Assembly (NCBI GenBank): GCA_020636535.1
Contig: JACJXT010000011.1
Location: forward strand, 1,364,001 to 1,428,000
Length of the DNA stretch: 64,000 nucleotides
DNA from: Chitinophagales bacterium
GTDB lineage: Bacteria > Bacteroidota > Bacteroidia > Chitinophagales > JADIYW01
Direction: 5' to 3'
Notes under the pieces: model-generated
Database searches by the model: none
Seen by the model: the letters and a program-made list of their open reading frames with translations, nothing else
Told to the model about the DNA's origin: nothing
Shown: one piece after another, positions 14,990 through 24,287 of the stretch
How the letters are laid out: each line of letters begins with the position of its first letter
How positions within the stretch are numbered: position 1 is the first letter of the stretch
Program-made: the position numbers and the translations under genes

Positions 14990-16255
14990 GTGAATACACA
15001 AAAATCCATAGCGTTTCATACATTAGGTTGCAAATTAAATTTCTCCGAAACATCTACCATTGCTAGACAAATGCAAGCTAAAGGTTATGAGCAAGTCGAC
15101 TTTAAAACTTCGGCAGATGTTTATGTTATAAACACTTGTTCTGTTACCGATGATGCTGATGCAAAATGTAGAAATATTGTAAGAAAATGCATGAAGCAAA
15201 ATAAAGATGCTTTTATTGTGGTTATTGGATGCTACGCACAACTTAAACCAAAAGAAATTGCTAGTATTAAAGGTGTAGATTTAGTACTTGGTGCTGCCGA
15301 AAAATTTCAACTAGCAGATATTATAGACGATGCTACAAAAAATGCTTGTGGTCAGGTTTTAGCTACCGAAATTGAAAATGCTAACTTTTTTACAGCAGCG
15401 TATTCTTATGGAGATAGAACTCGGTCTTTTCTCAAAATTCAAGATGGTTGCGACTATAAATGTTCTTTTTGTACTATTCCGTTGGCTAGAGGAAAAAGTC
15501 GTAGTGATACACTAGACAACATCAAGAAAAATGCACAAGAATTAGCAACTAAAGGTATTAAAGAAGTGGTAATTACTGGTGTAAATACAGGCGATTATGG
15601 CAAAGGCATTGAAGAAAATTACTCATTACTAGATGTAATTAAAATGCTAGATAAAATTGATGGTATTGAACGATATAGAATTTCATCAATTGAACCAAAT
15701 TTGTTGACTAACGAAATCATTGATTTTGTAGCACAAAGCAATAAATTTATGCCACACTTTCACATTCCGTTGCAAAGTGGAAGCAACAAAATTTTAGCAC
15801 TCATGCAACGCAGATACAAACGAGAACTATATCAAGATAGAGTAGAGAAAATTAAATCAGTTATGCCAGATGCTTGTATTGGTGTAGATGTTATTGTAGG
15901 GTTTCCTAACGAAACACATGAAGATTTTTTAGAAACTTATAATTTTATAAATAATTTAGATATAAGTTATTTACATGTATTTACATATTCAGAAAGAGCC
16001 AATACCAAAGCAATAGATATTGATGGAGCAGTAGACATGAGCATACGAAAAGAAAGAAATTTACAACTACGCAATTTGTCCGATAAAAAACAACAATATT
16101 TTTATCAGCAATTTAAAGGCAATACTAGAACAGTTTTGTTTGAAGCCGAAGAAAAAGAACAGGAAATGTTTGGCTATACAGACAACTATATTAAAATAAG
16201 TACACCTTATAATAAAAACTGGATTAACACTTTACAAGCAGTAGAAATTAGTTAA
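14990..16255 (+). CDS. mtaB: tRNA t6A37 methylthiotransferase MtaB
   Basis: A 421-residue radical-SAM methylthiotransferase that adds a methylthio group to N6-threonylcarbamoyladenosine at tRNA position 37. The UPF0004 domain opens with AFHTLGCKLNFSET and includes NTCSVTDDAD and VIGCYAQL, whose cysteines hold one 4Fe-4S cluster. The radical-SAM motif is DGCDYKCSFCTIP (CxxxCxxC). Length and the absence of a long TRAM insertion favour MtaB over MiaB. The frame is open to an ATG at 14933, but the family begins at about VNTQKSIAFHT, and the promoter element just upstream supports GTG 14990. Confidence 0.92.
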   Translation: MNTQKSIAFHTLGCKLNFSETSTIARQMQAKGYEQVDFKTSADVYVINTCSVTDDADAKCRNIVRKCMKQNKDAFIVVIGCYAQLKPKEIASIKGVDLVLGAAEKFQLADIIDDATKNACGQVLATEIENANFFTAAYSYGDRTRSFLKIQDGCDYKCSFCTIPLARGKSRSDTLDNIKKNAQELATKGIKEVVITGVNTGDYGKGIEENYSLLDVIKMLDKIDGIERYRISSIEPNLLTNEIIDFVAQSNKFMPHFHIPLQSGSNKILALMQRRYKRELYQDRVEKIKSVMPDACIGVDVIVGFPNETHEDFLETYNFINNLDISYLHVFTYSERANTKAIDIDGAVDMSIRKERNLQLRNLSDKKQQYFYQQFKGNTRTVLFEAEEKEQEMFGYTDNYIKISTPYNKNWINTLQAVEIS

Positions 16256-16262
16256 GTGCAGT

Positions 16263-16452
16263 AATCAAAAACGACCTACAATAAATCTGCCAACCGCAGG
16301 CTGGTTTAGTGAGAATAAATAAAAAAGCGTGAAGAAAATCTTGCTGTTTGAACGAAGTGAGTTTCAAGATTTTTAGCTTTTTTAAGCAGTTCGAGCGTTA
16401 AGAATTTATTGCAGTCTTGATTTTTTGTTACTTTTGTATCAAGACAAAAGTA
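16263..16452. repeat. Dispersed repeat of about 180 bp, copy 1
   Basis: Aligns with 50041-50211. Shared blocks include AATCAARAACGACC, TCTTGCTGTTTGAACGAAG, CGAGCGTTAAGAATTTATTG and an 8-bp hairpin ACTTTTGT / ACAAAAGT at the right end (about 16430-16451). This copy has an extra GC-rich insert (CTGCCAACCGCAGGCTGGTT) near its left side. It occupies most of the mtaB-WbqC spacer; its stem AATCTTG / CAAGATT followed by T-rich sequence could also end mtaB transcription. Confidence 0.85.
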
Positions 16453-16533
16453 AGTGTGAAATAAATAAAAAGTAGCACTTTTTTGTTGTGTTTATCTAGT
16501 TCAATAGATAGAAATCTTTAATATTAAACTAAA

Positions 16534-17127
16534 ATGTCAGACGAAAATAGATTATTAGCACCTTGGTATGCTCCGAATTTGAGTTACTGCAATCATATAT
16601 TTAATAATGAGATTGTTTTTTGTGGAAAAATAAGACATCAAAAACGCAGTTATAGAAATAGAACAGAAATTTTAAACGCCAATGGTAGATTGCGATTAAC
16701 CATACCAATAGAACACAGCAGAAAAGAAAATCAATGGTATAAAGATGTAAAAATCAGCTATGCAGAAGATTGGCAAAAAAATCATTGGAATGGAATCACG
16801 GCGTCTTATAGAAAGTCTGCTTTTTTTGAATACTACGAGCATAAACTATTCTCTTTTTATACAGAAAAAAAATATGTATTTTTATTCGATTATAATATTG
16901 CAATGTTGCAAACTATGCTAGAAATGCTACAAGTAGAAAAATCCTTTACTATAGATACGAGTAACGAATATCACATCAGAATTCATGCATTTAATCAAGA
17001 AAATAATACTAGTTATCTTCAAGTTTTTTCAGACCGATTTCCATTTGAACCAAATTTGTCAACACTAGATTTAATTTTTAATCTAGGTGGAAAAAAAGCC
17101 ACACAATTTATAGTTGATTGTTCTTAA
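16534..17127 (+). CDS. WbqC-like family protein
   Basis: A 197-residue protein of the WbqC family: it opens with APWYAPNLSYCNHIF, has NRTEILNANGRLRLTIPIEHS and KSAFFEYYEHKL, and ends with the conserved FPFEPNLSTLDLIFNLG. WbqC relatives are found in O-antigen and other glycan clusters, but a biochemical activity is not established. Here no glycan genes surround it, which is usual for Bacteroidota copies. No signal peptide. Confidence 0.9.
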   Translation: MSDENRLLAPWYAPNLSYCNHIFNNEIVFCGKIRHQKRSYRNRTEILNANGRLRLTIPIEHSRKENQWYKDVKISYAEDWQKNHWNGITASYRKSAFFEYYEHKLFSFYTEKKYVFLFDYNIAMLQTMLEMLQVEKSFTIDTSNEYHIRIHAFNQENNTSYLQVFSDRFPFEPNLSTLDLIFNLGGKKATQFIVDCS

Positions 17128-17133
17128 AATCAA

Positions 17134-17145
17134 TGATTTTTATCA
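17134..17145. promoter_or_regulatory. Possible FNR/NnrR-type half palindrome upstream of nirK
   Basis: TGAT-TTTT-ATCA matches the inner part of the TTGAT-N4-ATCAA consensus used by FNR/DNR/NnrR regulators of nitrite reductase genes, but lacks the outer T and A. It lies about 230 bp upstream of nirK, which is far for such a site, and AT-rich DNA makes chance matches likely. Confidence 0.25.
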
Positions 17146-17371
17146 GCTTTTAGATATTTTATAATAATATCACTTATGTTTAATATTAGAGCATTTTTGT
17201 TAATATAAACTTAGCCAAAACTACATCTAAAATAATGGATAAACAACTCCGTTATTATTAATTTTGAACCATAATAAAACTCGGATTATGTTTTTACTAA
17301 CTTATAATCATATAATAGATAAAAATGTCCGAAATTATAAAAGTAGTATTAACTTCTAAAATAAATTAAGA

Positions 17372-18820
17372 ATGAAAACAATGAACTTTATTAAAATGAC
17401 AATGGTAGCAATATTAGTAGCATTGCTATTTGTTGGATGTAGGCAAAACGGAAACGCTAAAAAGACAGATAATAAAAATGTCGATTTAGTAGCTAAAGGC
17501 GAAGCAACAGCCGAATTAACTTTGCCACCAAATGTTCCACCACCTGTTGGCAGTAGAGCTCCAAAAAAATTAAAAGTAGAAATGGAAATTATTGAAAAAG
17601 AAGGAGAGTTAGACAATGGTGTTAAGTATGTATTCTGGACATTTGGAGGTGCAGTTCCAGGTCGCTTTATTAGAGGTAGAGTAGGCGACGAAATTGAGTT
17701 CACACTTAAAAACCATCCAGATAACAAATTACCACATAATATAGATTTACACGCTGTTACAGGACAAGGTGGTGGTGCTGCTGCTTCTTTTGTTTCACCA
17801 GGACACCAAAAAACTTTTTCATTTAAATTAATTAATCCAGGGTTATATGTGTATCACTGTGCTACTGCACCAGTTGGTATGCATATTGCTAATGGCATGT
17901 ACGGTCTAATTTTAGTTGAACCAGAAGGTGGTTTGCCTCCAGTGGATAGAGAATACTATGTAATGCAAGGTGATTTTTATACTGAAGGCAAGTATGGAGA
18001 AACTGGTTTACAGGCTTTTGATATGCAAAAAGCATTTGATGAACAACCTGAATATGTTGTATTCAATGGTAAAGTTGGTTCATTAGCTGGTGATAATGCA
18101 TTACATGCTAAAGTTGGAGAAACCATTAGATTATTTGTAGGTAATGGTGGTCCTAACTTAGTATCAAGTTTTCATGTTATTGGTGAAATATTTGATAAAG
18201 TTTATGTAGAAGGCGGTTCTGTAATTAATCATAATGTACAAACAACTTTAATTCCTGCTGGTGGTGCTGCTATTGTAGAATTTAAAGCTGAAGTTCCTTC
18301 AAACTTAATTTTGGTTGACCACTCTATTTTTAGAGCATTTAATAAAGGTGCTTTAGGTATGATTAAAGTAGAAGGTAACGAAAACAAAAAAGTATTTAAT
18401 GGAGAAGCTATAGAAGGTATTTACAAACCAGAAGGTGGAACTATTCAAAAAAGTCCTACTAACAACACTACAAATACACCTGTTAAAGAATTAACTAAAG
18501 ATGAAAAAATTGCAGCTGGTAAACTCATCTTTAATAATGCTTGTTTTGCTTGTCATCAATCAAACGGACAAGGTGTGCCTAATGCTTTTCCTCCTTTAGC
18601 AAAATCAGATTATTTGAATAGCGATAAGAACAAAGCAATTATGGCTGTTATTCATGGCTTAAAAGGAGAAGTTACGGTTAATGGTAAAAAATACAATAGC
18701 CAAATGCCTGCACAATCATTATCTGATGCAGAAGTAGCAAGTGTACTTACTTATATCTATAGCCAATGGGGAAATAATGGAACTGAAGTTACTAGTGCTG
18801 ATGTTAAAAAATTAAGATAA
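17372..18820 (+). CDS. nirK: Copper nitrite reductase with C-terminal cytochrome c domain
   Basis: A 482-residue lipoprotein (lipobox cysteine C23). Two cupredoxin domains span about 65-340. Type 1 copper ligands read H122, C163, H171 and M176; type 2 ligands are H127, H162 and H317; the catalytic pair is D125 and H268. A linker rich in Thr/Asn leads to a class I cytochrome c domain with CFACH (391-395) and axial M445. It reduces nitrite to NO, with the tethered heme feeding electrons to the type 1 copper. It leads a five-gene plus-strand operon. All copper and heme residues are intact. Confidence 0.96.
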   Translation: MKTMNFIKMTMVAILVALLFVGCRQNGNAKKTDNKNVDLVAKGEATAELTLPPNVPPPVGSRAPKKLKVEMEIIEKEGELDNGVKYVFWTFGGAVPGRFIRGRVGDEIEFTLKNHPDNKLPHNIDLHAVTGQGGGAAASFVSPGHQKTFSFKLINPGLYVYHCATAPVGMHIANGMYGLILVEPEGGLPPVDREYYVMQGDFYTEGKYGETGLQAFDMQKAFDEQPEYVVFNGKVGSLAGDNALHAKVGETIRLFVGNGGPNLVSSFHVIGEIFDKVYVEGGSVINHNVQTTLIPAGGAAIVEFKAEVPSNLILVDHSIFRAFNKGALGMIKVEGNENKKVFNGEAIEGIYKPEGGTIQKSPTNNTTNTPVKELTKDEKIAAGKLIFNNACFACHQSNGQGVPNAFPPLAKSDYLNSDKNKAIMAVIHGLKGEVTVNGKKYNSQMPAQSLSDAEVASVLTYIYSQWGNNGTEVTSADVKKLR

Positions 18821-18843
18821 TAAATAAAATAAATACAAATATT

Positions 18844-19305
18844 ATGAAAAAAATATTAATTATTCCAATCCTAGCAATACTATTTACTATTGCTTGTAAA
18901 AGTCCATCTTCCGAAGATTTTTCTTCTAAAGACAATGCTGCTGAAGAAGCTACTACAGAAGAAACAGCTACAACATCATCTAAAGATGCAAAAATGTTAG
19001 CTGGTGTAGCGGTATATAAAAAAACTTGTTTTGCTTGTCATCAAGCAGAAGGTCAAGGTGTAGAAAATGCTTTTCCACCTTTAGCAAAATCAGATTATCT
19101 AAATGCAGATGTTGATAGAGCCATTAAAGGTATTATTCACGGACAAAGTGGTGAAATGGTGGTAAATGGTAAAACATATAATTCAGCTATGCCTCCACAA
19201 GATTTATCAGATGAAGAAATTGCTAATGTATTGACTTATGTTTTAAATAACTGGGAAAATTCTGGTGGAGACATTACTGCAGAACAAGTAAGTAAATTAA
19301 GATAG
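18844..19305 (+). CDS. Class I cytochrome c lipoprotein, paralogue of the NirK heme domain
   Basis: A 153-residue lipoprotein (C18) with a Ser/Thr/Glu-rich linker and one cytochrome c domain: CFACH at 62-66 and axial M116. Its heme domain is nearly a copy of the one fused to NirK next door (both have NAFPPLAKSDYLN, MPxQxLSD and end in a K-L-R), so one probably arose by duplication of the other. It starts 23 bp after nirK and most likely supplies electrons to it. Confidence 0.93.
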   Translation: MKKILIIPILAILFTIACKSPSSEDFSSKDNAAEEATTEETATTSSKDAKMLAGVAVYKKTCFACHQAEGQGVENAFPPLAKSDYLNADVDRAIKGIIHGQSGEMVVNGKTYNSAMPPQDLSDEEIANVLTYVLNNWENSGGDITAEQVSKLR

Positions 19306-19315
19306 TATATAAATA

Positions 19316-20059
19316 ATGAAAAAAATAATTTTAATATTGAGTATATTTTTACCATTTATTGCATTTACACAAATGAAATGGATAGACGGTGGTTCGTACA
19401 AACCAATGTATGGTGCCGATAGTGGTAAATTAGTAAAGGTAAACGGATTTTATATAGATGAAACACTAGTTACCAACAAAGAATATCTAAGCTTTGTAAC
19501 TAAATATCCACAGTGGAAAAAAGGCAATACTAAAAAAATATTTGCAGATGAAAGTTATTTAAACAATTGGACATCAGATACCAAGTTTCCCAATACTTTA
19601 TTAAATACGCCAGTAACATTTATCAGTTGGTTTGCGGCTAAAGCATATTGCGAGTGCCAAGGTAAAAGATTACCTACCAACGACGAATGGGAATTCGTTG
19701 CAATGGCAAATGCTAAATTAAAAGATGCAAGAAAAGACTCGCTCAATAATGCAAAAATTTTAGAGCAAATGCAAAAACGAAATACGCAGTTTATCAATGT
19801 AAAACAATCGGCACCAAATTTATATGGTGTGTACGATTTACATAATTTGGTTTGGGAATGGACTTATGATTTTAATGCAGTTATGATTGGTGGCGAAAAC
19901 AGAAATAATAATAATAAAAATTTGTTTTGTGCTGCTGGCTCACTTAATGCTAATAATTTAATGGATTATGTAGGATTTATGAGATTTGCTTTTAGAGCAA
20001 GCGTTAAGGCAAATTATAATGTTGGGAATCTTGGTTTTAGATGTGTAAAATCAAAATAA
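19316..20059 (+). CDS. nirV: Formylglycine-generating-enzyme-like protein (NirV-type)
   Basis: A 247-residue exported protein with a signal peptide (MKKIILILSIFLPFIAF) and one FGE-sulfatase domain: WIDGGSYKPM, FYIDETLVTNKEYLSFV, TFISWFAAKAYCECQGKRLPT, VWEWTYDFN and the C-terminal LGFRCVKS. The paired active-site cysteines of true formylglycine-generating enzymes are not evident, as in other NirV proteins. NirV genes accompany nirK in several denitrifiers; an accessory role in nitrite reductase maturation is proposed, not proven. It lies 10 bp after the cytochrome gene. Confidence 0.82.
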   Translation: MKKIILILSIFLPFIAFTQMKWIDGGSYKPMYGADSGKLVKVNGFYIDETLVTNKEYLSFVTKYPQWKKGNTKKIFADESYLNNWTSDTKFPNTLLNTPVTFISWFAAKAYCECQGKRLPTNDEWEFVAMANAKLKDARKDSLNNAKILEQMQKRNTQFINVKQSAPNLYGVYDLHNLVWEWTYDFNAVMIGGENRNNNNKNLFCAAGSLNANNLMDYVGFMRFAFRASVKANYNVGNLGFRCVKSK

Positions 20060-20060
20060 A

Positions 20061-21341
20061 ATGAAAAATAAAATATATTTATTAATAGTATTTTTAATGC
20101 TAATTGATATAGTACATGCTCAAGAAATAAACTTAGCTGTACAATTTAGACCAAGAGCCGAATTTAGAAATGGATATAGTTTGCCTATTGCAGAAAACCA
20201 AAAACCAGCTTTCTTTGTGCAACACAGAGGCAGAGTTACTATGGACTATAAAAGTGAACTCATTGATTTTAAAATTGCAGCACAAGATGTAAGAGTTTGG
20301 GGAAATACAGCTTTGCTAAGCACTGTAGATAATAATTTTGGCATTCACGAACTGTATACACAAATTAATTTAAAAAAGAATTTTGCTATTAAGTTAGGTC
20401 GTCAAGAAATTAAATACGATAACGAACGATTTTTTGGAGCAGTCGATTGGTCGCAAGCAGCATTGTCGCACGATGCACTCTTGGTTAAATACACTACCAA
20501 TAAAGTAGATGCACAATTAGGCGTAGCGTATAATCAATCTGGAATTAGAACCAATGGCACTTACTATAATGTAGGTAAGAATTATAAAACTTTACAGTAC
20601 TTGTGGGCAAGATATTCACCAAACGATGTATTTAAAATTAGTGGATTGTTTTTAAACAACGGAATGCAAGCCAGTAAAAATAATTCAACAGATACTACTA
20701 AAACTAATTTTTCTCAAACATTTGGAACATATATGTTATTAACTAAAGGAAAAATTAAAGCAGATTTAAGTGCTTATTATCAGTTTGGAAAAACACAAAG
20801 TTGGGACAATAACAAACTAAGTGCTTTTGAAGTGTCGGCTTCTATTAATTATCAACCAATAAAATTATTAAATATAGGTATTGGTTATGAATATTTATCT
20901 GGAAATAAATCAAATAGTACAAAAACAAATGCATTCACACCTTTTTACGGAACCAATCATAAGTTTAATGGTTGGATGGATTATTATTTCGTAGGCAATC
21001 ATACCAATAGTGTTGGCTTACAAGACATCAATGCTCAAATTAATATAAAACATGACAAGTTTTCTACAAGTTTAATCTATCATCATTTTAATACAGCCGA
21101 TGGAAGTAACTATAAATTAGGCAACTTAGGAGATGAGTTAGACTTTCAATTACAAGTACCAATCTATAAATTTATAAAATGTACTGTAGGATATTCGCAT
21201 TACTTTACTACAGATGAATTGAATGCACTTAAAGGAATTACTACTCCAAAAAAATCGCAAGATTGGCTTTGGTTTGCTTTAGATATAAATACTACTATCT
21301 TTAACTGGAAGAAAAAAGATGACACTAATGAAACAAAATAA
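20061..21341 (+). CDS. Outer-membrane channel of the alginate-export (AlgE-like) type
   Basis: A 426-residue beta-barrel with a signal peptide ending at VHAQ. The N-terminal part carries the alginate-export family hallmark: LAVQFRPRAEFRNGY, QHRGRVTMDYK, DVRVWG, IKLGRQEIKYDNERFFGAVDW. Alternating strands continue to the C-terminus. In Bacteroidota this family is often linked to anaerobic respiration genes and probably forms a passive pore for small anions; nitrite or nitrate is a reasonable guess from the operon but unproven. It starts 1 bp after nirV and overlaps the SCO gene. Confidence 0.85.
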   Translation: MKNKIYLLIVFLMLIDIVHAQEINLAVQFRPRAEFRNGYSLPIAENQKPAFFVQHRGRVTMDYKSELIDFKIAAQDVRVWGNTALLSTVDNNFGIHELYTQINLKKNFAIKLGRQEIKYDNERFFGAVDWSQAALSHDALLVKYTTNKVDAQLGVAYNQSGIRTNGTYYNVGKNYKTLQYLWARYSPNDVFKISGLFLNNGMQASKNNSTDTTKTNFSQTFGTYMLLTKGKIKADLSAYYQFGKTQSWDNNKLSAFEVSASINYQPIKLLNIGIGYEYLSGNKSNSTKTNAFTPFYGTNHKFNGWMDYYFVGNHTNSVGLQDINAQINIKHDKFSTSLIYHHFNTADGSNYKLGNLGDELDFQLQVPIYKFIKCTVGYSHYFTTDELNALKGITTPKKSQDWLWFALDINTTIFNWKKKDDTNETK

Positions 21342-21939
21342 AATACTTTTAAGTTTACTATGTTTATTATTGATATTTCAATCGTGTAAACAAAAAGAAA
21401 AAGAAACCACAGTAGATGAACATACACTACCAAGTGCTGCTACTGAGGTATCAGATTTATCAATCTATAATTTAGAATCAACTTGGAAAACACAAGACAA
21501 TAAATCAATTCAGTTTAAAGACTTAAATGGAAATGTTTTAGTTGTAGTAATGATTTATACTACTTGTAAATCTGCTTGTCCACGCTTGGTTGCTGATATG
21601 AAATCACTAGCAGCAAAAGTAGGTACAACCAATAAACCAATTCAATATATTTTAGTAAGTATTGATCCAAAAACAGATACACCAGAACGATTTAAACAGT
21701 TTGCCAAAGACAATGACATGACCGATAGCAAATGGTTATTTTTAACTGGCGATGATGCTTCTACAAGAGAGTTTGCCAATGTTGTAGCTATGAAATATGC
21801 TTCTATTTCTCCAATAGATTTTTCTCACAGTAATATTATTTCTGTATTTAATGCACAAGGAGAGTTAGAACATCAAATGGAAGGTTTAGCTGTAGACAAT
21901 AGCGAAACAGTAGCAATCATTAAATCACTAGCAGAATAA
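21319..21939 (+). CDS. SCO1/SenC/PrrC family copper-delivery lipoprotein
   Basis: A 206-residue lipoprotein (FQSC lipobox, C23) with a thioredoxin fold. Copper ligands are C83 and C87 in YTTCKSACPR and H170 in DFSHSN. SCO proteins load or reduce copper centres, classically CuA of cytochrome oxidase; as the last gene of the nirK operon it most likely serves NirK copper assembly. The start overlaps the previous gene by 23 bp; the second ATG (21328) gives the cleaner signal peptide. Confidence 0.93.
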   Translation: MTLMKQNKILLSLLCLLLIFQSCKQKEKETTVDEHTLPSAATEVSDLSIYNLESTWKTQDNKSIQFKDLNGNVLVVVMIYTTCKSACPRLVADMKSLAAKVGTTNKPIQYILVSIDPKTDTPERFKQFAKDNDMTDSKWLFLTGDDASTREFANVVAMKYASISPIDFSHSNIISVFNAQGELEHQMEGLAVDNSETVAIIKSLAE

Positions 21940-21957
21940 ATAAGTCGTAAATATTAG

Positions 21958-22167
21958 TTACGCTTTATCTTCTTTATTGGTATTGATACCTAACACAGTA
22001 TACAACGGACAAAAGCTAATAAAATTAGTAAGCAACAAAACAGTAGCTACTATTAATAATACTATAGCTAAAGTACCTTTAATTACGCCAACAAAATATA
22101 AAACAGCAATTATTAAAGCAATTGCAGTTCTAATCATTTTGTCTGTTTTTCCCATATTGTGTTTCAT
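21958..22167 (-). CDS. DUF2892 inner-membrane protein
   Basis: A 69-residue protein starting MKHNMGKTDKMIRTAIAL with two membrane helices around a short loop, and the family ending NFISFCPLYTVLGINT. The conserved FCPLYxxLG motif is typical of DUF2892, which also appears as the tail of some rhodanese proteins. A longer frame is open to 22224 but adds an atypical N-terminus. It converges with the nirK operon. Role unknown. Confidence 0.85.
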   Translation of the reverse strand: MKHNMGKTDKMIRTAIALIIAVLYFVGVIKGTLAIVLLIVATVLLLTNFISFCPLYTVLGINTNKEDKA

Positions 22168-22246
22168 AAAATAAATTTTTAATGTTGATATGCTATCTAT
22201 CCAATAAACAAAAAATAAGCTCAATTGTTTAAAAGTAGTTACTGTA

Positions 22247-22816
22247 TTACAAAATACCTCTGCGTTTTAATTCCCAAAAACATTTTGCAGTTGCACTAAT
22301 ATCTACAGCTGCATTGTGTGCTTCATCAAAACCAGTGTTAAACAATTTGTAGTGCAACTCAGACAATTTTGGCCACTTGTAACCATACAATCCATTAATT
22401 GCACAAAAGTTTACAGTTTGTTGCATTGTACAGATTTTCCTTTTCACATCAATACTATTAGGCATACTATTTCTTATCAACTCTGCACCAACAATTTTTT
22501 CATCGAATGCCATATTGTGTGCTACCAAATAATTAGCTTGAGAGATTAAAGCATTGAATTGTTGTAGTACATCAAGGAGTGGTTGACCTTCTTGAATTGC
22601 TTTTGCTGTAGAAATGCCATGAATTTTTGTAGCACTTGCAGGAATAATAAAACCACTAGGTTGAATAATAAAATCGCCACTAGCAACTAGCGTAGCATTA
22701 TTGTCATAAAGTAAATAGGCGAGTTGCACTAATCTTGGCCAATTGTTAACATCAGTAACAGGTGCTTTGTAGTTTTTAGGAATTCCAGTAGTTTCAGTAT
22801 CAAAAAATAAATACAT
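22247..22816 (-). CDS. DEDDh-type 3'-5' exonuclease (DnaQ-like)
   Basis: A 189-residue stand-alone exonuclease domain. Catalytic acids are D6 and E8 (FFDTETTG), the aspartate in VAHNMAFDEKIV, and the H/D pair in DEAHNAAVD near the C-terminus. The sequence HGIS between them is also usual. It could proofread for the replicative polymerase, trim RNA or degrade DNA ends; isolated copies of this size are common in Bacteroidota and are not the polymerase epsilon subunit by default. Confidence 0.88.
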   Translation of the reverse strand: MYLFFDTETTGIPKNYKAPVTDVNNWPRLVQLAYLLYDNNATLVASGDFIIQPSGFIIPASATKIHGISTAKAIQEGQPLLDVLQQFNALISQANYLVAHNMAFDEKIVGAELIRNSMPNSIDVKRKICTMQQTVNFCAINGLYGYKWPKLSELHYKLFNTGFDEAHNAAVDISATAKCFWELKRRGIL

Positions 22817-23054
22817 TTTTTTTGTTTTTGTAGATAATAGATTATAGCACTAATATAGTGATTTTTTGCGATTGGATGATTGCACTCTATAAAACTCTTA
22901 TGTGTAATAAAATATTTTAAATAGATTAATTTTATTTTGTTGGATAAGATACTGAAATCTACCTGTTTAGTAACATGTCTGCCAACAGCTAGAGACAGGT
23001 AAGTTCAGCAAAAAAGTCTATAATCTAACAATCTTGACTCTAACAATCTTACTA

Positions 23055-24188
23055 CTATTTTAACACAGACCTATATGCTGCTAGTAATTTCTGATATGAA
23101 ATATCAATACTGTATTGTTTGGCTTTTTCTAAGTAAGCTGTTCTCGCTTCTGTTAACGCTTCTTGATGTTCAAAGTAGTATTCAATCTTACGAACTAACT
23201 CTTCTTCGTCTTTAAATAAAAAATCGTTGTTTAAAGCAAATTGTTTCGTCGCACTTAAATCAGAATCTGCAATAAGCAAAGGCATACCACAAGCCATTGC
23301 TTCTGTAGCAGTCATACATTCAACTTCTACAGCAGCAGCGTGTATATATAAATCTGCTTGATTGTAATATTGCACCACTTCATTTTGAGAAACACTATTA
23401 AATTCAATATTTTTTAATTGAAGTTTTTTACTCAATGCTTCTAGTTTCGGTCTTCTTGGTCCATCGCCAATAATTTGTACATGAATTTGCTCTTTGTATT
23501 TAGAACGAGCCACAGCTCTTAAAATCATATCTTGTCTTTTTTCGTAAGCATTTCTTCCTACGCTTAAAATAGTAAACAAGTCAGATTTCTTAGGAATGTT
23601 TTTTAATACTTTATACTGATTGGTAACACCATTAGAAATAACTACTGTTGGTGTAGTACAACCTTGTCTTTTAATTTCATCTTCGGCAAATTTACTAGGA
23701 CAAATTACCAAATCTGATTTGTTATAAATAAAACGAACAAATAATTTATATACAAATTTTACTACAAAAGCTTGTCTAAATCCAGCATTGTGAGCAATTT
23801 GTTCTGCTTGTACATGAAAAGTAGAGATTACTGGAATATTTGCTTTTCTTGCCCATTTAATGGTTTTATAACTCAACCAAAATGGCATATGGTTGTGTAT
23901 TAAATCTAATTGAGGAAAAATAGCAGTTATTTTTTTCTTATTTGGCCAAGCAAAAGAAAATTTCATCTTTTGCATTACTTTTTTTACAATTGGAGCGTAG
24001 AATTCTTTTAATGCAATTTTTCCTGCTTCTTCTTTTCCAGAAGTAATTACGAAAACGGTATTGCCATCTTCACGAAGCATATTAGTAAAGCGTTGCGTAG
24101 AAATTACTGCACCATTTCTTGCATCGTCCCAAGTATCAATTACCATGGCAACACTAAGGTTTTTATCTTTCTGTTCGCTACTAGTCAT
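23055..24188 (-). CDS. Glycosyltransferase family 4 protein
   Basis: A 377-residue GT-B enzyme. The N-terminal acceptor domain starts VAMVIDTWDDARNGAVISTQRF, and the nucleotide-sugar domain carries ILSVGRNAYEKRQDMILRA and the acidic EVECMTATEAMACGMPLLI motif (EX7E). The opening motif is like glucosyl- or mannosyl-transferases acting on diacylglycerol or phosphatidylinositol, so a lipid or lipopolysaccharide acceptor is plausible. No neighbour narrows this. It is transcribed alone. Confidence 0.88.
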   Translation of the reverse strand: MTSSEQKDKNLSVAMVIDTWDDARNGAVISTQRFTNMLREDGNTVFVITSGKEEAGKIALKEFYAPIVKKVMQKMKFSFAWPNKKKITAIFPQLDLIHNHMPFWLSYKTIKWARKANIPVISTFHVQAEQIAHNAGFRQAFVVKFVYKLFVRFIYNKSDLVICPSKFAEDEIKRQGCTTPTVVISNGVTNQYKVLKNIPKKSDLFTILSVGRNAYEKRQDMILRAVARSKYKEQIHVQIIGDGPRRPKLEALSKKLQLKNIEFNSVSQNEVVQYYNQADLYIHAAAVEVECMTATEAMACGMPLLIADSDLSATKQFALNNDFLFKDEEELVRKIEYYFEHQEALTEARTAYLEKAKQYSIDISYQKLLAAYRSVLK

Positions 24189-24287
24189 TGCGTCGCAAAA
24201 ATAACATACTTACATTGTAAGAAACGCAAGCACAGACAAATTAATTGTCAATATTGTGTAAATAAATTTATAATTCTTACAAATGAA

